Under the pieces are notes generated by a model. It made no database searches and had not been told where the DNA came from. It saw nothing but the letters and a program-made list of their open reading frames with translations. A DNA stretch of 64,000 nt, from positions 62,001 to 126,000 of the forward strand of contig CBEULR010000005.1 in assembly GCA_965544035.1 (NCBI GenBank), read 5' to 3'. Of this stretch, positions 41,125 through 50,431 are shown piece by piece (position 1 is the first letter of the stretch; the number at the start of each line of letters is the position of its first letter). A program made the position numbers and the translations under genes. The DNA is from CBEULR01 sp965544035. Lineage in GTDB: Bacteria > Bacillota > Desulfotomaculia > Desulfotomaculales > Desulforudaceae.

Positions 41125-42399
41125 CTACTTCTCGATCTTCGTCATCCCACCCATATACGGGACCAGCGCCTTCGGAACGGTAACCGAGCCGTCGGCTTCC
41201 TGATAGTTCTCCAGGATAGCGGCCACCGTACGCCCGACGGCCACCCCCGAACCGTTCAGAGTGTGCACGTATTCGGCCTTGGCCCGCGGCTGCGGCCGGT
41301 AACGGATCCCGGCCCGGCGGGCCTGGAAATCGGTGAAGTTGGAACAGGACGAGATCTCCTTGTAACTCTGATAGCTGGGCATCCAGACCTCCAGATCATA
41401 GGTCTTGGCCGCCGAGAAACCAAGGTCGCCGGTACACAGGACAATGATCCGGTAGGGCAGTTCCAAAAGCTGCAGCACTTCCTCGGCGTCGTGGACCAGC
41501 TTCTCCAGTTCCTCATCCGAGTCCTCGGGCTTGGTGAACTTCACCAATTCAACCTTATTGAACTGGTGCTGCCTGATCAGTCCCCGTGTTTCCCGCCCCG
41601 CGGCCCCGGCCTCGGCCCGGAAACAGGCGCTGTAGGCCACAAATTTGGCGGGCAGGGCCTCGGCCTCAAGAATTTCGTCACGCAGGTAGTTGGTCACCGG
41701 CACCTCGGCCGTCGGAATCAGGTAGTAATCCTCATTCTCGATCTTGAACATGTCCTCGGCAAACTTGGGAAGCTGCCCGGTGCCGATCATGCTCCGCCCG
41801 TTCACCATGAAGGGCGGGAAGAGTTCGGTATAACCGTGCCGGTTGATGTGCAGATCCAGCATGAAGTTGATCAGCGCCCTCTCCAGCCGGGCGCCCGCCC
41901 CCTTCATGAAGCAGAACCGCGCCCCGCTCACCTTGCCTCCCCGCTGGAAGTCCACGATGTCCAGACCTTCACCCACATCCCAGTGCGGGCGGGCCTCGAA
42001 ATCAAACTGCCGGGGTTCTCCCCAGCGACGGACCTCCGGGTTGTCGTTCTCATCCTTCCCGAAAGGGACCGAAGCCTGCGGGATGTTGGGAATCTGCAGC
42101 AGCATCTGCTGCAGCCGCTCGTCGACACGCCGGATGTTTTCATCCAGATCCTTGATCTGCTGGGACACCTGCCGCATCTGTGCGATCAGTTCGTCGGCGG
42201 GACGGCCTTCCTTCTTCATGCGGGCGATCTCCTCCGATACGGAGTTCCGCCGGCTTTTCAACTGTTCAACAGTGAAAAGCATCTGCCGCCATTCCTCGTC
42301 GGCGTCAAGCAGATTGTTCAGATTGAAATCAAAACCGCGCTTTTCGAGGGCGGTTCGCACCACCTCCGGATTCCTGCGCACGAATTTCAAATCCAACAT
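41125..42399 (-). CDS. serS: Seryl-tRNA synthetase
   Basis: A 424-residue class II synthetase charging the four tRNA-Ser species in this window. An N-terminal coiled coil (about 30-100) that grips the long variable arm is followed by class II motifs: motif 2 YSACFRAEAGAAGRETRGL and motif 3 near the C-terminus with LNGSGVAVGRTVAAILEN. It is the last gene of the T-box-controlled serine operon, 24 bases after serA. Confidence 0.96.
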   Translation of the reverse strand: MLDLKFVRRNPEVVRTALEKRGFDFNLNNLLDADEEWRQMLFTVEQLKSRRNSVSEEIARMKKEGRPADELIAQMRQVSQQIKDLDENIRRVDERLQQMLLQIPNIPQASVPFGKDENDNPEVRRWGEPRQFDFEARPHWDVGEGLDIVDFQRGGKVSGARFCFMKGAGARLERALINFMLDLHINRHGYTELFPPFMVNGRSMIGTGQLPKFAEDMFKIENEDYYLIPTAEVPVTNYLRDEILEAEALPAKFVAYSACFRAEAGAAGRETRGLIRQHQFNKVELVKFTKPEDSDEELEKLVHDAEEVLQLLELPYRIIVLCTGDLGFSAAKTYDLEVWMPSYQSYKEISSCSNFTDFQARRAGIRYRPQPRAKAEYVHTLNGSGVAVGRTVAAILENYQEADGSVTVPKALVPYMGGMTKIEK

Positions 42400-42423
42400 C
42401 TGAGGATCCCTCCGTTCGGAAGC

Positions 42424-44007
42424 TTAAAGGCTTACCATTTTTACATCCAGGATACCGTCGACCTCTTTAATCTTCTCCAGGGTTTCGGCCGGAACCTTAT
42501 CGTCGATGGTCAGCACCATCACGGCCTTGCCGCCGACCTCCTTGCGTCCGACCTGCATCGCGGCGATATTCACGTCTTGTGCGCCGATCAGCGTCCCGAC
42601 CTTGCCGATGATCCCCGGGCGGTCGTAGTGCGGAATGACCAGCATATGTCCTTCCGGTACGGTATCTACGCGGTAACCGTCGATGATCACCACACGCGGA
42701 AACTTACCCCGCGACAGGGTGCCCCCCAGCGTATGCTCATCACTCGAAGAACGGACCACGACGGTCATCAAACCGGCGTAGTCCTCATCCCGTTTAATCT
42801 TCGTCTCGTGAACCTCGATCCCGCGGTTCTTCGCCACTACCCCCGCGTTTACGAAGTTCACCCGCTCCTGCAGGATGGTGTCCAGGATACCCTTTAAGAG
42901 CGCGGTGGTCAGCGGCGCGATCGGTTTGGCGGCCAGTTCCCCGCTGTAGGTCACCTCGATCTTATTCACCCGCCCCTTGAGAAGCTGGGCGTGGAATCTG
43001 CCCAGGACCTCGGCCAGAGGCAGGTACGCCTGTATCTCCCGCAAGACGTCGGGCTTGAGCGAGGGGATGTTCACCGCGTTTTTCACCACCCTGCCGTGCA
43101 GCGCCGCGATGATCTCCTCGGCCACGTCGACAGCCACACCCACCTGCGCCTCCTTGGTCGAGGCGCCCAGATGCGGGGTAGCGATGAAATTCGGAAGTTT
43201 GAACAGGGGGCTCTCAACCTGCGGCTCAGTCTCAAACACATCCAGCGCGGCCCCGGCCACCTTGCCCGAAACCAGTCCCTCATACAGCGCGGCCTCGTCG
43301 ACGATGCCGCCGCGGGCACAGTTGATGATGCGCACGCCGTCCTTCATCACACTGATGGCCCGCGCATCGATCATGTGTTTTGTCTCCTTGGTCAGCGGCA
43401 TATGGATCGTGATGAAGTCGGCCTGCCGGAAAACCTCTTCCAGAGGCAAGAGCTTCACGTTCAGCTTCTCGGCCCGCTCCTCGGTCAGAAACGGATCGTA
43501 GGCGACGACCTTCATCTCCATAGCCTGCGCGCGCTTGGCCACGCCGCTCCCGATCCGGCCGAGACCCAGGATACCCAGCGTCTTGTTGCGCAGTTCCACA
43601 CCAGTGAACGCCTTCTTATCCCACACACCGGCCTTCAGCCGCGCATCGGCCTGAGGCAGGTTGCGGGCCAGCGCCAGCATATGCGCCATCGTTAGCTCGG
43701 TGGCCGCGTTGGTATTGCCCTCCGGCGCGTTCACCACAATGATCCCCCGCTCAGTGGCAGCGGCAACGTCGATGTTGTCCACGCCGACTCCCGCCCGGCC
43801 GATAACCTTCAGGTTGACGGCGGCGTCCATTACCGCAGCGGTAATCTTGGTGGCGCTGCGGACGATGATGGCGTCAAATTCGGGGATGATCTCCAGCAGT
43901 TCGTCCGGAGTCATTTTATTCCGTACTTCCACCGTGATTTCCGGATCCCGTTCCAGGATTTCGACGGCGGTCGGTGACACGTTGTCGGTGACGAGTACCT
44001 TCATCAT
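42424..44007 (-). CDS. serA: D-3-phosphoglycerate dehydrogenase
   Basis: First enzyme of serine synthesis, oxidising 3-phosphoglycerate with NAD. The 527-residue long form has the nucleotide site LGILGLGRIGSGVA, catalytic INCARGGIVDEAAL and HLGASTKEAQ, an intervening ASB domain (about 320-440) and a C-terminal ACT domain starting at HMLVIPHYDRPGIIGKVG, which often mediates serine feedback. It overlaps the aminotransferase gene by 4 bases. Confidence 0.96.
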   Translation of the reverse strand: MMKVLVTDNVSPTAVEILERDPEITVEVRNKMTPDELLEIIPEFDAIIVRSATKITAAVMDAAVNLKVIGRAGVGVDNIDVAAATERGIIVVNAPEGNTNAATELTMAHMLALARNLPQADARLKAGVWDKKAFTGVELRNKTLGILGLGRIGSGVAKRAQAMEMKVVAYDPFLTEERAEKLNVKLLPLEEVFRQADFITIHMPLTKETKHMIDARAISVMKDGVRIINCARGGIVDEAALYEGLVSGKVAGAALDVFETEPQVESPLFKLPNFIATPHLGASTKEAQVGVAVDVAEEIIAALHGRVVKNAVNIPSLKPDVLREIQAYLPLAEVLGRFHAQLLKGRVNKIEVTYSGELAAKPIAPLTTALLKGILDTILQERVNFVNAGVVAKNRGIEVHETKIKRDEDYAGLMTVVVRSSSDEHTLGGTLSRGKFPRVVIIDGYRVDTVPEGHMLVIPHYDRPGIIGKVGTLIGAQDVNIAAMQVGRKEVGGKAVMVLTIDDKVPAETLEKIKEVDGILDVKMVSL

Positions 44008-45158
44008 TGGTTTACACCTCCGAGAAACACCTTTTGGGCGGCGGCCACACCTGTACCCGGTTCAACCTTGTATCCCAGCTCATTCAGCGCCAGTTCCAGG
44101 GCGGCGACGGCGGCGATCACGTCCAGCCGGTCGGCGTAGCCCATGTGTGCGATCCGGAAGATCCGCCCTTTGAGCTCGCCCTGGCCCCCGGCGAACAACA
44201 CGCCGTACTTATCCAGCAAGAGCTTCCGCAGGTCATCCACCGAAACCCCTTCCGGGGCCAGGACGGCGGTCACCACCGGCGAGGCATTTTCCTCCGGCAT
44301 CAGGAGTTCCAGCCCCAGCGCCTTCACACCCGCGCGGGTGGCCGCGGCCAGCAGGCGGTGCCGGGCAAAGACGTTCTCCAGCCCTTCCTCCAGAATCAGA
44401 TCGGCCGCGGCCTCCAGCCCGAAGAACAGGGAAACACCCGGAGTGTACGCCGTATTCCATTTGGCATAGGCCTTCCTGGCCGCCTGGAGGCTGAAGTAGT
44501 ACCGCGGGCTCGTGCATTTTTCAATAACACTCCAGGCCTTGTCACTGACGCTGATCAGCGCCAGTCCGGGCGGGACCATCAAGGCCTTTTGGGAAGCGGT
44601 GACCACAATATCCACTCCCCAGTCATCGGTTTTGATCTCAACCCCGCCGAGACCGCTCACGGCATCGACGCAGAGGATGGCCTGGTGATTGCGGGTGAGC
44701 GCGCCGATCGCCTCAATATCGTGAACAACAGCAGTCGAGGTTTCATTCAGGGTGGCCAGCACCACCTTGATGTCCGGGTGCGCTTCCAGCTGTTCTTTCA
44801 CCGCAGCGACATCCACCGGCTGCCCCCACTCAAACGCCAGTTCGATGACCTCCGCCCCATACACCTGGGCCATGTCACGAAACCGCTCACCGAACTTGCC
44901 GGCCACCAGGGCCAGCACTTTATCCCCGGGATTGACCGTATTCGCGACCGCGGCTTCGAGACCTCCCGTACCCGAACTGGTCAAGATAAAAACAGGATTC
45001 TTGGTCTGCATAATCTGCTGCAGTTTGCCCGTCAGCCGGGCGGTCAGTTCGGCGAACCCCTTGCTCCGGTGACCGACCATCGGACGGGCCATCGCCTCAC
45101 TCACCTGCGGCGGTACCGGTGTGGGACCGGGAATCAGAAGGCGCAGTTTTTTGTCCAT
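44004..45158 (-). CDS. Class V aminotransferase in the serine operon
   Basis: A 384-residue PLP enzyme resembling serine:pyruvate / alanine:glyoxylate aminotransferases: LIPGPTPVPPQV at the N-terminus, the Schiff-base lysine in VVTASQKALMVPPGLA, and the conserved C-terminal FRIAHMG. Its place before serA and serS behind a T-box suggests it supplies the phosphoserine/serine transamination step in place of a classical serC. That role is inferred from the operon. Confidence 0.88.
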   Translation of the reverse strand: MDKKLRLLIPGPTPVPPQVSEAMARPMVGHRSKGFAELTARLTGKLQQIMQTKNPVFILTSSGTGGLEAAVANTVNPGDKVLALVAGKFGERFRDMAQVYGAEVIELAFEWGQPVDVAAVKEQLEAHPDIKVVLATLNETSTAVVHDIEAIGALTRNHQAILCVDAVSGLGGVEIKTDDWGVDIVVTASQKALMVPPGLALISVSDKAWSVIEKCTSPRYYFSLQAARKAYAKWNTAYTPGVSLFFGLEAAADLILEEGLENVFARHRLLAAATRAGVKALGLELLMPEENASPVVTAVLAPEGVSVDDLRKLLLDKYGVLFAGGQGELKGRIFRIAHMGYADRLDVIAAVAALELALNELGYKVEPGTGVAAAQKVFLGGVNQ

Positions 45159-45199
45159 AGCTTGCTATTCTCCCCTTTTCCCTTAGTTTTTGGAATATT

Positions 45200-45460
45200 T
45201 ATAAAATAAAACCTCCCGCCCCTGTAAAACAAGGGACGAGAGGTTACTCCCGCGTTGCCACCCTTTTTGGCGTCCGGTTGGACGACCCGCTCTTGCACGA
45301 TAACGGCGTTACCGTCCCCGCTTACTGTTCATTGTTTCGGCGGGGCCCCTCCCGGAAGGATTTCTCCGTCACCCCATACCGGTTCACACCAGCCACCGGC
45401 TCTCTGGAAAGGAACAACGGGTACTCTTTTCCTGTCATAGGGTTTACTATTGTGTCGATG
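45200..45460 (-). promoter_or_regulatory. Serine T-box riboswitch leader
   Basis: The minus-strand leader of the aminotransferase-serA-serS operon holds the T-box motif AGGGTGGCAACGCGGG (45264-45249), a stem I apical region (GCCGGTGGCTGGTGTGAACC), and a terminator hairpin with arms AACCTC...GAGGTT (45245-45210) followed by TTATTTT. The likely specifier is TCC (45360-45358, preceded by GAGAAA), a serine codon read by tRNA-Ser(GGA). Uncharged tRNA-Ser would stabilise the antiterminator and turn the operon on. Confidence 0.9.
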
Positions 45461-45466
45461 CCAAAG

Positions 45467-45496
45467 AGTATACTATAGATTAATCTCCCATGGCAA
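45467..45496 (-). promoter_or_regulatory. Promoter of the serine operon
   Basis: TTGCCA (45496-45491) and TATACT (45472-45467) with 18-base spacing, just ahead of the T-box leader. Confidence 0.65.
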
Positions 45497-45531
45497 GAAC
45501 CAAATGGTGCCTGAATCGCATAAAGTCGTGC

Positions 45532-45547
45532 AAACCCGGATGACACG
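45532..45547. repeat. Solitary end of the fold-back element
   Basis: AAACCCGGATGACACG equals the right terminal motif of element A without an obvious partner; GTGACACGG follows at 45577. It lies between the serine operon promoter and pdxT. Confidence 0.5.
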
Positions 45548-45592
45548 ACCCTTGATTGATATGTTACCTGTCATTGTGACACGGACGTCCAC

Positions 45593-46156
45593 CTACTTCA
45601 TTCTCAGGAAAAACTCATGCAGGCGGCTGTCTTCGGTCAGCTCGGGATGGAAGGACGCGGCCAGCATGTTTCCCTGGCGCACCAGGACGACCTTATCGTG
45701 GTACTGCGCCAGCACCTCTACCCCCGGCCCGACCGAAACCACCTGCGGAGCACGGATAAACACGCCGGTCAGCGGTTCCGGACCCAATACCGGCACCTCC
45801 AGCTCGGCCTCGAAGCTCTCCACCTGACGCCCGAAGGCGTTTCGGGAAACACCAATGTTCATCAGGCCCAGACGCGGCTGATCAGAGCCCTCGATCTCGC
45901 GGGCCAGCAGGACCATGCCGGCGCAGGTGCCGAAGATCGGCGCTCCCTCCTCCCCCATCCGGCGAATGGGTTCAAACAGGCCGTAATCATTCATCAGCTT
46001 CCCAATGGCGGTACTCTCCCCGCCGGGAATAATCAGGGCCTCACATCCTTCGAGCTGCTCCGGTTTACGCACCTGAACGGCCTCGGCGCCCAGGCGCTCA
46101 AGCACCAGACAGTGCTCCCTGAAAGCCCCCTGCAGGGCCAACACACCGACTCTCAT
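45593..46156 (-). CDS. pdxT: PLP synthase glutaminase subunit
   Basis: A 187-residue class I glutaminase delivering ammonia to PdxS. IIPGGESTAIGKLM, nucleophile Cys in FGTCAGMVLLA, and the FHPEL histidine/glutamate pair form the triad. ATG 46156 directly follows the pdxS stop by 1 base. Confidence 0.95.
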   Translation of the reverse strand: MRVGVLALQGAFREHCLVLERLGAEAVQVRKPEQLEGCEALIIPGGESTAIGKLMNDYGLFEPIRRMGEEGAPIFGTCAGMVLLAREIEGSDQPRLGLMNIGVSRNAFGRQVESFEAELEVPVLGPEPLTGVFIRAPQVVSVGPGVEVLAQYHDKVVLVRQGNMLAASFHPELTEDSRLHEFFLRMK

Positions 46157-46157
46157 T

Positions 46158-47042
46158 CTACCAGCCGCGCTCCTGCATCCGCTCGTGCGGTTCAATCGTG
46201 GAAATATCCATCCCCGGCATCGCTTCACCCAGCTCCCGGGAGACCTCGGCCAGCACCTGCGGATCATTGTAATGGGTGGTGGCGGCCACGATCGCCCGGG
46301 CACGCGCCGCCGGATTCTCAGACTTAAAGATGCCGGAACCCACGAAGATTCCGTCACAACCGAGCTGCATCATCATCGCCGCATCGGCCGGTGTGGCAAT
46401 ACCGCCGGCGGCAAAGTTCACGACCGGCAGACGGCCGTTTTCAGCCACATAGACCACCAAATCATATGGCGCACCCATTTCCCTGGCCGCACTCATCAAT
46501 TCTTCCTTCGGCAGAACGGTCAGCCGGCGAATCTCGTCGCTGACCATACGCATATGCCGCACGGCCTCGACCACGTTGCCGGTGCCGGGTTCACCCTTGG
46601 TCCGGATCATGGCCGCCCCTTCGCCGATCCGCCGCAGCGCCTCGCCCAGATTCCGCGCCCCGCAAACAAAAGGCACCTTGAAGAGGCTTTTGTTTATGTG
46701 GTACTGCTCGTCTGCCGGGGTAAGGACCTCACTCTCGTCAATGTAGTCCACACCCAAGTGCTCCAGGATCTGCGCTTCGACGAAGTGCCCGATGCGGACC
46801 TTGGCCATCACCGGAATGGTTACCGCATCCATGATCCGCAGCACGACGCTCGGATCGGCCATCCGGGCGATACCGCCCGCCGCACGGATGTCGGCCGGCA
46901 CCCTTTCCAGAGCCATGACCGCACAGGCCCCCGCCTCTTCCGCAATCTTGGCCTGCTCGGGCGTGGTCACGTCCATGATCACGCCGCCCTTGAGCATCTC
47001 CGCTAGTCCCTTCTTCACCGTCCAGGTTCCCTTTTCAGTCAT
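46158..47042 (-). CDS. pdxS: Pyridoxal 5'-phosphate synthase subunit
   Basis: The 294-residue (beta/alpha)8 synthase makes PLP from ribose 5-phosphate, glyceraldehyde 3-phosphate and ammonia. GGVIMDVTTPEQA at the N-terminus, MAKVRIGHFVEAQ and KGEPGTGNVVEAVRHMR contain the catalytic lysines. GGAGGC precedes ATG 47042. PLP feeds the aminotransferase and decarboxylase in this window. Confidence 0.97.
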   Translation of the reverse strand: MTEKGTWTVKKGLAEMLKGGVIMDVTTPEQAKIAEEAGACAVMALERVPADIRAAGGIARMADPSVVLRIMDAVTIPVMAKVRIGHFVEAQILEHLGVDYIDESEVLTPADEQYHINKSLFKVPFVCGARNLGEALRRIGEGAAMIRTKGEPGTGNVVEAVRHMRMVSDEIRRLTVLPKEELMSAAREMGAPYDLVVYVAENGRLPVVNFAAGGIATPADAAMMMQLGCDGIFVGSGIFKSENPAARARAIVAATTHYNDPQVLAEVSRELGEAMPGMDISTIEPHERMQERGW

Positions 47043-47074
47043 TATGTGCGCCTCCGCGTTCCAGGAATTGATAA

Positions 47075-47106
47075 AAAACCGGGAGACCGTTCGAACAACG
47101 GTCTCC
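47075..47106 (-). terminator. Terminator of gyrA
   Basis: Stem GGAGACCGTT / AACGGTCTCC with a 5-base loop followed on the minus strand by CGGTTTTTT. Confidence 0.85.
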
Positions 47107-47168
47107 ATAAGCCTTTTTTCGTGATTATAATATCCTAAATGATATAGAAAAACAACCCATCCCCGGTA

Positions 47169-49607
47169 CTAATCGTCAGGAGTGACCTGCGCCACCGCCA
47201 CCACCTCGTCGCCTTCGGCCAGACGCATCAGAAGCACTCCCCGCGCCGGGCGGCCGAAGGGCAGCACCTCTTTGGTCTTCAGCCGGATGACCACGCCCGC
47301 GCGGCTGACCAGCATCAGTTCCTCGCCCTTTTCCCGCCGGACGACCTGCGTCGCCACCACCGGACCGCTGCTCGGGCTGACCTTGGTCGCGATGATTCCC
47401 TTGCCGCCCCGACTTTGCACGCGGAACTCGTCCAGTGCGGTCAGCTTTCCATAGCCCTTCGCGGACAATACCAGGAGCCAGGCACCTTCCACAATCCGGT
47501 GCATGCCGACCACCTGATCCTTCTTGGTCAGGTTGATCCCGCGCACACCACGCGCCGTTCGCCCCATCGGGCGAACGTCTCTCTCGTCAAACCGGATCGA
47601 CAGGCCCCGCTGGGTGGTGATGATCACCTGCTGCTTGCCGTCGGTAATTTCCACGTCAACCAGCTCATCGCCCTCATCCAGGGAGAGCGCGATCAGACCG
47701 TCCCGGCGCGCGGTGTCAAACTCTTCAAGGTGGCTCTTTTTCACCACGCCCCGTTTGGTGGCCATGAACAGGTAGTTGTTCTCCGTGAAATCACGAACCG
47801 GAATCACAGCCGTGATCCGTTCCTCACCGGAGATCATGATCAAATTCACCAGCGCCGTACCGCGCGCATGCCGTCCGGCCTCCGGGATCTCGTAGACCTT
47901 CAGCCGGTAAACCTTGCCCCGGTCGGTGAAGAACAGCAGATAGTCGTGGGTTTTGGCCACGAACAGGTCACGCACAAAGTCCGTAACCTTGGGTTCGACC
48001 CCGGTCACACCACGGCCGCCGCGTCTTTGACTGCGGTAGATGTCGACCCCCATGCGCTTCACGTAACCGTCGTTGGTGATGGTGATGACCACATCCTCCT
48101 GCGGGATCAGATCCTCCGGACGGAAGGTCGATTCGTCACGCGCAATCTCGGTGCGGCGTGCATCCGCATATTTCTTTCTGATCTCCGCCAGTTCGTCCTT
48201 GATGATGCCCAGCACCATCCGCTCATCGGCCAGCACCGATTCCAGATAGGCGATGCGCTCCACGAGCTCGTTGTATTCGGCCTCCAGCTTTTCCCGCTCC
48301 AGTGCGGTCAGGCGCTGCAGGCGCATATCCAAGATCGCCTGAGCCTGTTTCTCGCTCAGCCCGAAATTATCCATTAGTGCCTGCCTGGCGGCGTGCACAT
48401 CCCGGCTGCGCCGGATCGTCTTGATAACCTCGTCCAGGTACCGCAGGGCAATCCGCAGGCCTTCCACAATGTGCAGGCGGGACCGTGCCTGCTCCAGCAG
48501 GTAGCGTGTGCGCCGGGTGATAACCTGCTTCTGATGGTCCAGGTAACGCTCCAGCATGGTCTTCAGAGACATGACCACCGGCTGTCCGTCGACCAGCGCC
48601 AGCATAATCACCCCGAAGGTCTCCTGAAGCTGCGTGTGCTTGTACAGGTGGTTCAATACGACCTGGGCATTGGCCTCACGCTTCAATTCCACAACCACAC
48701 GCATTCCCGTCCGGTCGGACTCGTCCCGCAGATCGGCCACCCCGTCGATCTTCTTCTCCCGGACGAGGCCGGCAATCTTCTCGACCAGGCGAGCCTTGTT
48801 CACCATATAGGGGATTTCGGTGATGATGATCGCCTGCCGGTTCTTGATCTCCTCAATGACCGCCCGTCCGCGCACCTTGATGCTTCCCCGTCCGGTGCCG
48901 TAGGCGGCCCTGATCCCTTCCCGTCCCATAATGCGTCCGCCGGTCGGGAAATCCGGACCGGGAATATAGCGCATCAGATCATCTAATTCAGCCTCGGGAT
49001 GGTCGATCAGGTAAACCAGCCCGTCAATCACCTCACCCAGATTGTGCGGCGGGATGTTCGTCGCCATCCCCACCGCGATACCGGACGAGCCGTTGACCAG
49101 GAGATTCGGAAAGCGTGCGGGCAGCACGACCGGCTCTTTATTGGTGCCGTCGTAGTTGGGGATAAAGTCTACCGTTTCCTTATCGATATCGGCCAGGAGT
49201 TCGGCGGAGATCTTCGCCATCCGCACTTCGGTATAACGCATCGCCGCCGCCGCATCGCCGTCCACCGAGCCGAAGTTTCCGTGTCCGTCGACCAGCGGGT
49301 ACCGGGTGGAGAAATCCTGCGCCAAACGCACCAGGGCATCGTACACCGCGGCATCCCCGTGGGGGTGGTACTTCGCCAGTACTTCACCGACGACGTACGC
49401 CGATTTGCGGTGCGGCTTGTCCGCCGTTACCCCGAGATTGTGCATCGCATATAGAATGCGGCGGTGAACCGGTTTGAGACCATCCCGGACATCGGGCAGC
49501 GCCCGTCCGACAATGACGCTCATCGCATAATCCAGGTAGGATTGCTTCATCTCTTCGTTGATATCAATTGGGATAACACGTCCGGGATCAACAGCCAAAA
49601 AAGTCAC
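47169..49607 (-). CDS. gyrA: DNA gyrase subunit A
   Basis: An 812-residue type II topoisomerase breakage-reunion subunit. The catalytic tyrosine is in AAAMRYTEVRMAKI, the quinolone-determining region includes YHPHGDAAVYDALVRLAQDF, and the C-terminal domain shows beta-pinwheel repeats including the GyrA-box-like QRRGGRGVTG. The start codon is GTG. Between gyrB and gyrA lie about 2.9 kb of accessory genes rather than direct adjacency. Confidence 0.97.
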   Translation of the reverse strand: MTFLAVDPGRVIPIDINEEMKQSYLDYAMSVIVGRALPDVRDGLKPVHRRILYAMHNLGVTADKPHRKSAYVVGEVLAKYHPHGDAAVYDALVRLAQDFSTRYPLVDGHGNFGSVDGDAAAAMRYTEVRMAKISAELLADIDKETVDFIPNYDGTNKEPVVLPARFPNLLVNGSSGIAVGMATNIPPHNLGEVIDGLVYLIDHPEAELDDLMRYIPGPDFPTGGRIMGREGIRAAYGTGRGSIKVRGRAVIEEIKNRQAIIITEIPYMVNKARLVEKIAGLVREKKIDGVADLRDESDRTGMRVVVELKREANAQVVLNHLYKHTQLQETFGVIMLALVDGQPVVMSLKTMLERYLDHQKQVITRRTRYLLEQARSRLHIVEGLRIALRYLDEVIKTIRRSRDVHAARQALMDNFGLSEKQAQAILDMRLQRLTALEREKLEAEYNELVERIAYLESVLADERMVLGIIKDELAEIRKKYADARRTEIARDESTFRPEDLIPQEDVVITITNDGYVKRMGVDIYRSQRRGGRGVTGVEPKVTDFVRDLFVAKTHDYLLFFTDRGKVYRLKVYEIPEAGRHARGTALVNLIMISGEERITAVIPVRDFTENNYLFMATKRGVVKKSHLEEFDTARRDGLIALSLDEGDELVDVEITDGKQQVIITTQRGLSIRFDERDVRPMGRTARGVRGINLTKKDQVVGMHRIVEGAWLLVLSAKGYGKLTALDEFRVQSRGGKGIIATKVSPSSGPVVATQVVRREKGEELMLVSRAGVVIRLKTKEVLPFGRPARGVLLMRLAEGDEVVAVAQVTPDD

Positions 49608-49652
49608 TCCTCCGCTATCGGCACAATATTGCCAATATATCTCACCGTTAAT

Positions 49653-49681
49653 AGTATATCTAAATTAAACCATCAGGTAAA
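49653..49681 (-). promoter_or_regulatory. Promoter of gyrA
   Basis: Minus-strand TTTACC (49681-49676) and TATACT (49658-49653) with 17-base spacing, about 50 bases before gyrA. Confidence 0.6.
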
Positions 49682-49700
49682 CGATTTCGACAAGCGAACC

Positions 49701-49730
49701 TAGCCGGGAACCGCAAGCGATCCCCGGCTA
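49701..49730 (-). terminator. Hairpin after the small membrane ORF
   Basis: 8-bp stem TAGCCGGG / CCCGGCTA with a 14-base loop downstream of 49775-50065; no T-tract. Confidence 0.4.
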
Positions 49731-49774
49731 CCATCTCCGGTCAGCTCTGTATTCATTCAAGAAAGCGGCACGGA

Positions 49775-50065
49775 TCAGATCCGGCCGGAACGCCTTTTTG
49801 ACCTGCCGCCTCCGATTTCGCTAAGGCCCTCTTCGCGCAGCCGGTGAAAAGCGGTCAGACCGAGAGCACCGACCACGGCGCCCGCCGCCATCCACAAGAG
49901 CGGTCCGCCTGCGGCGGATACAATAGGAACCACGGCATTATACACGGGTTGGGTGAGACTCAGGTAGCGTTCGGCTACCATGCCCACAACAAATGAGACC
50001 AAGAGGACGGCCACAACGCCCCTCCTGCTGAACTCCATCAAGGACCGATCACCGTCCTTCAACAT
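49775..50065 (-). CDS. Small predicted membrane protein
   Basis: 96 residues (or 87 from ATG 50038). Hydrophobic segments VVAVLLVSFVVGMVAERYL and LLWMAAGAVVGALGLTAF are separated by a short loop, and the C-terminus is Arg/Lys-rich, probably cytoplasmic. No family recognised. It overlaps the next small ORF by 17 bases. Start uncertain, weak ribosome-binding sites. Confidence 0.5.
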   Translation of the reverse strand: MLKDGDRSLMEFSRRGVVAVLLVSFVVGMVAERYLSLTQPVYNAVVPIVSAAGGPLLWMAAGAVVGALGLTAFHRLREEGLSEIGGGRSKRRSGRI

Positions 50066-50255
50066 TTGAATATGTTTGAGCCGTAATGCCTTGCGCTACC
50101 ATCGCCGGCTGCTCAAACCTCATTTTGAATCTATATGTATGTCCATTATCTGGAAGTATATTAACATAAAAATCCAGACCGCGCTCTACCCGTATTAGTT
50201 CCTCCCGCTTAATGAGCACGTTCAACAGGCTACTATCTAAACCAGGCTTGTCCAT
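50049..50255 (-). CDS. Small hypothetical protein
   Basis: A 68-residue soluble protein without a recognised motif; mixed charged and hydrophobic strands (LDFYVNILPDNG, TYRFKMRFEQPA) suggest a small beta-rich fold. Ribosome-binding site is weak (GGGGAA 16 bases upstream). Overlap with the membrane protein gene suggests a two-gene unit. Confidence 0.45.
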   Translation of the reverse strand: MDKPGLDSSLLNVLIKREELIRVERGLDFYVNILPDNGHTYRFKMRFEQPAMVAQGITAQTYSNVEGR

Positions 50256-50294
50256 TCATTGAATTTGAATTCCCCAAACCCCGTTATCGATCGC

Positions 50295-50325
50295 TTATCC
50301 ACAGAATTATCCTCCGTATCCACAG
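50295..50325 (+). promoter_or_regulatory. DnaA-box doublet, copy 1
   Basis: Perfect box TTATCCACA (50295-50303) and GTATCCACA (50316-50324), with TTATCCTCC between. The 31-bp unit recurs at 52009-52039 with two mismatches. Confidence 0.65.
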
Positions 50326-50431
50326 TCTAAGCCGGTGCCCGGGTGAACTAAGAATTAGACAGGATTTCCACCCGTTGAGTCGAAATCTATTTGTTCAGCA
50401 CTTATGGAAAAGGACGATCTCGCAATTGAAC

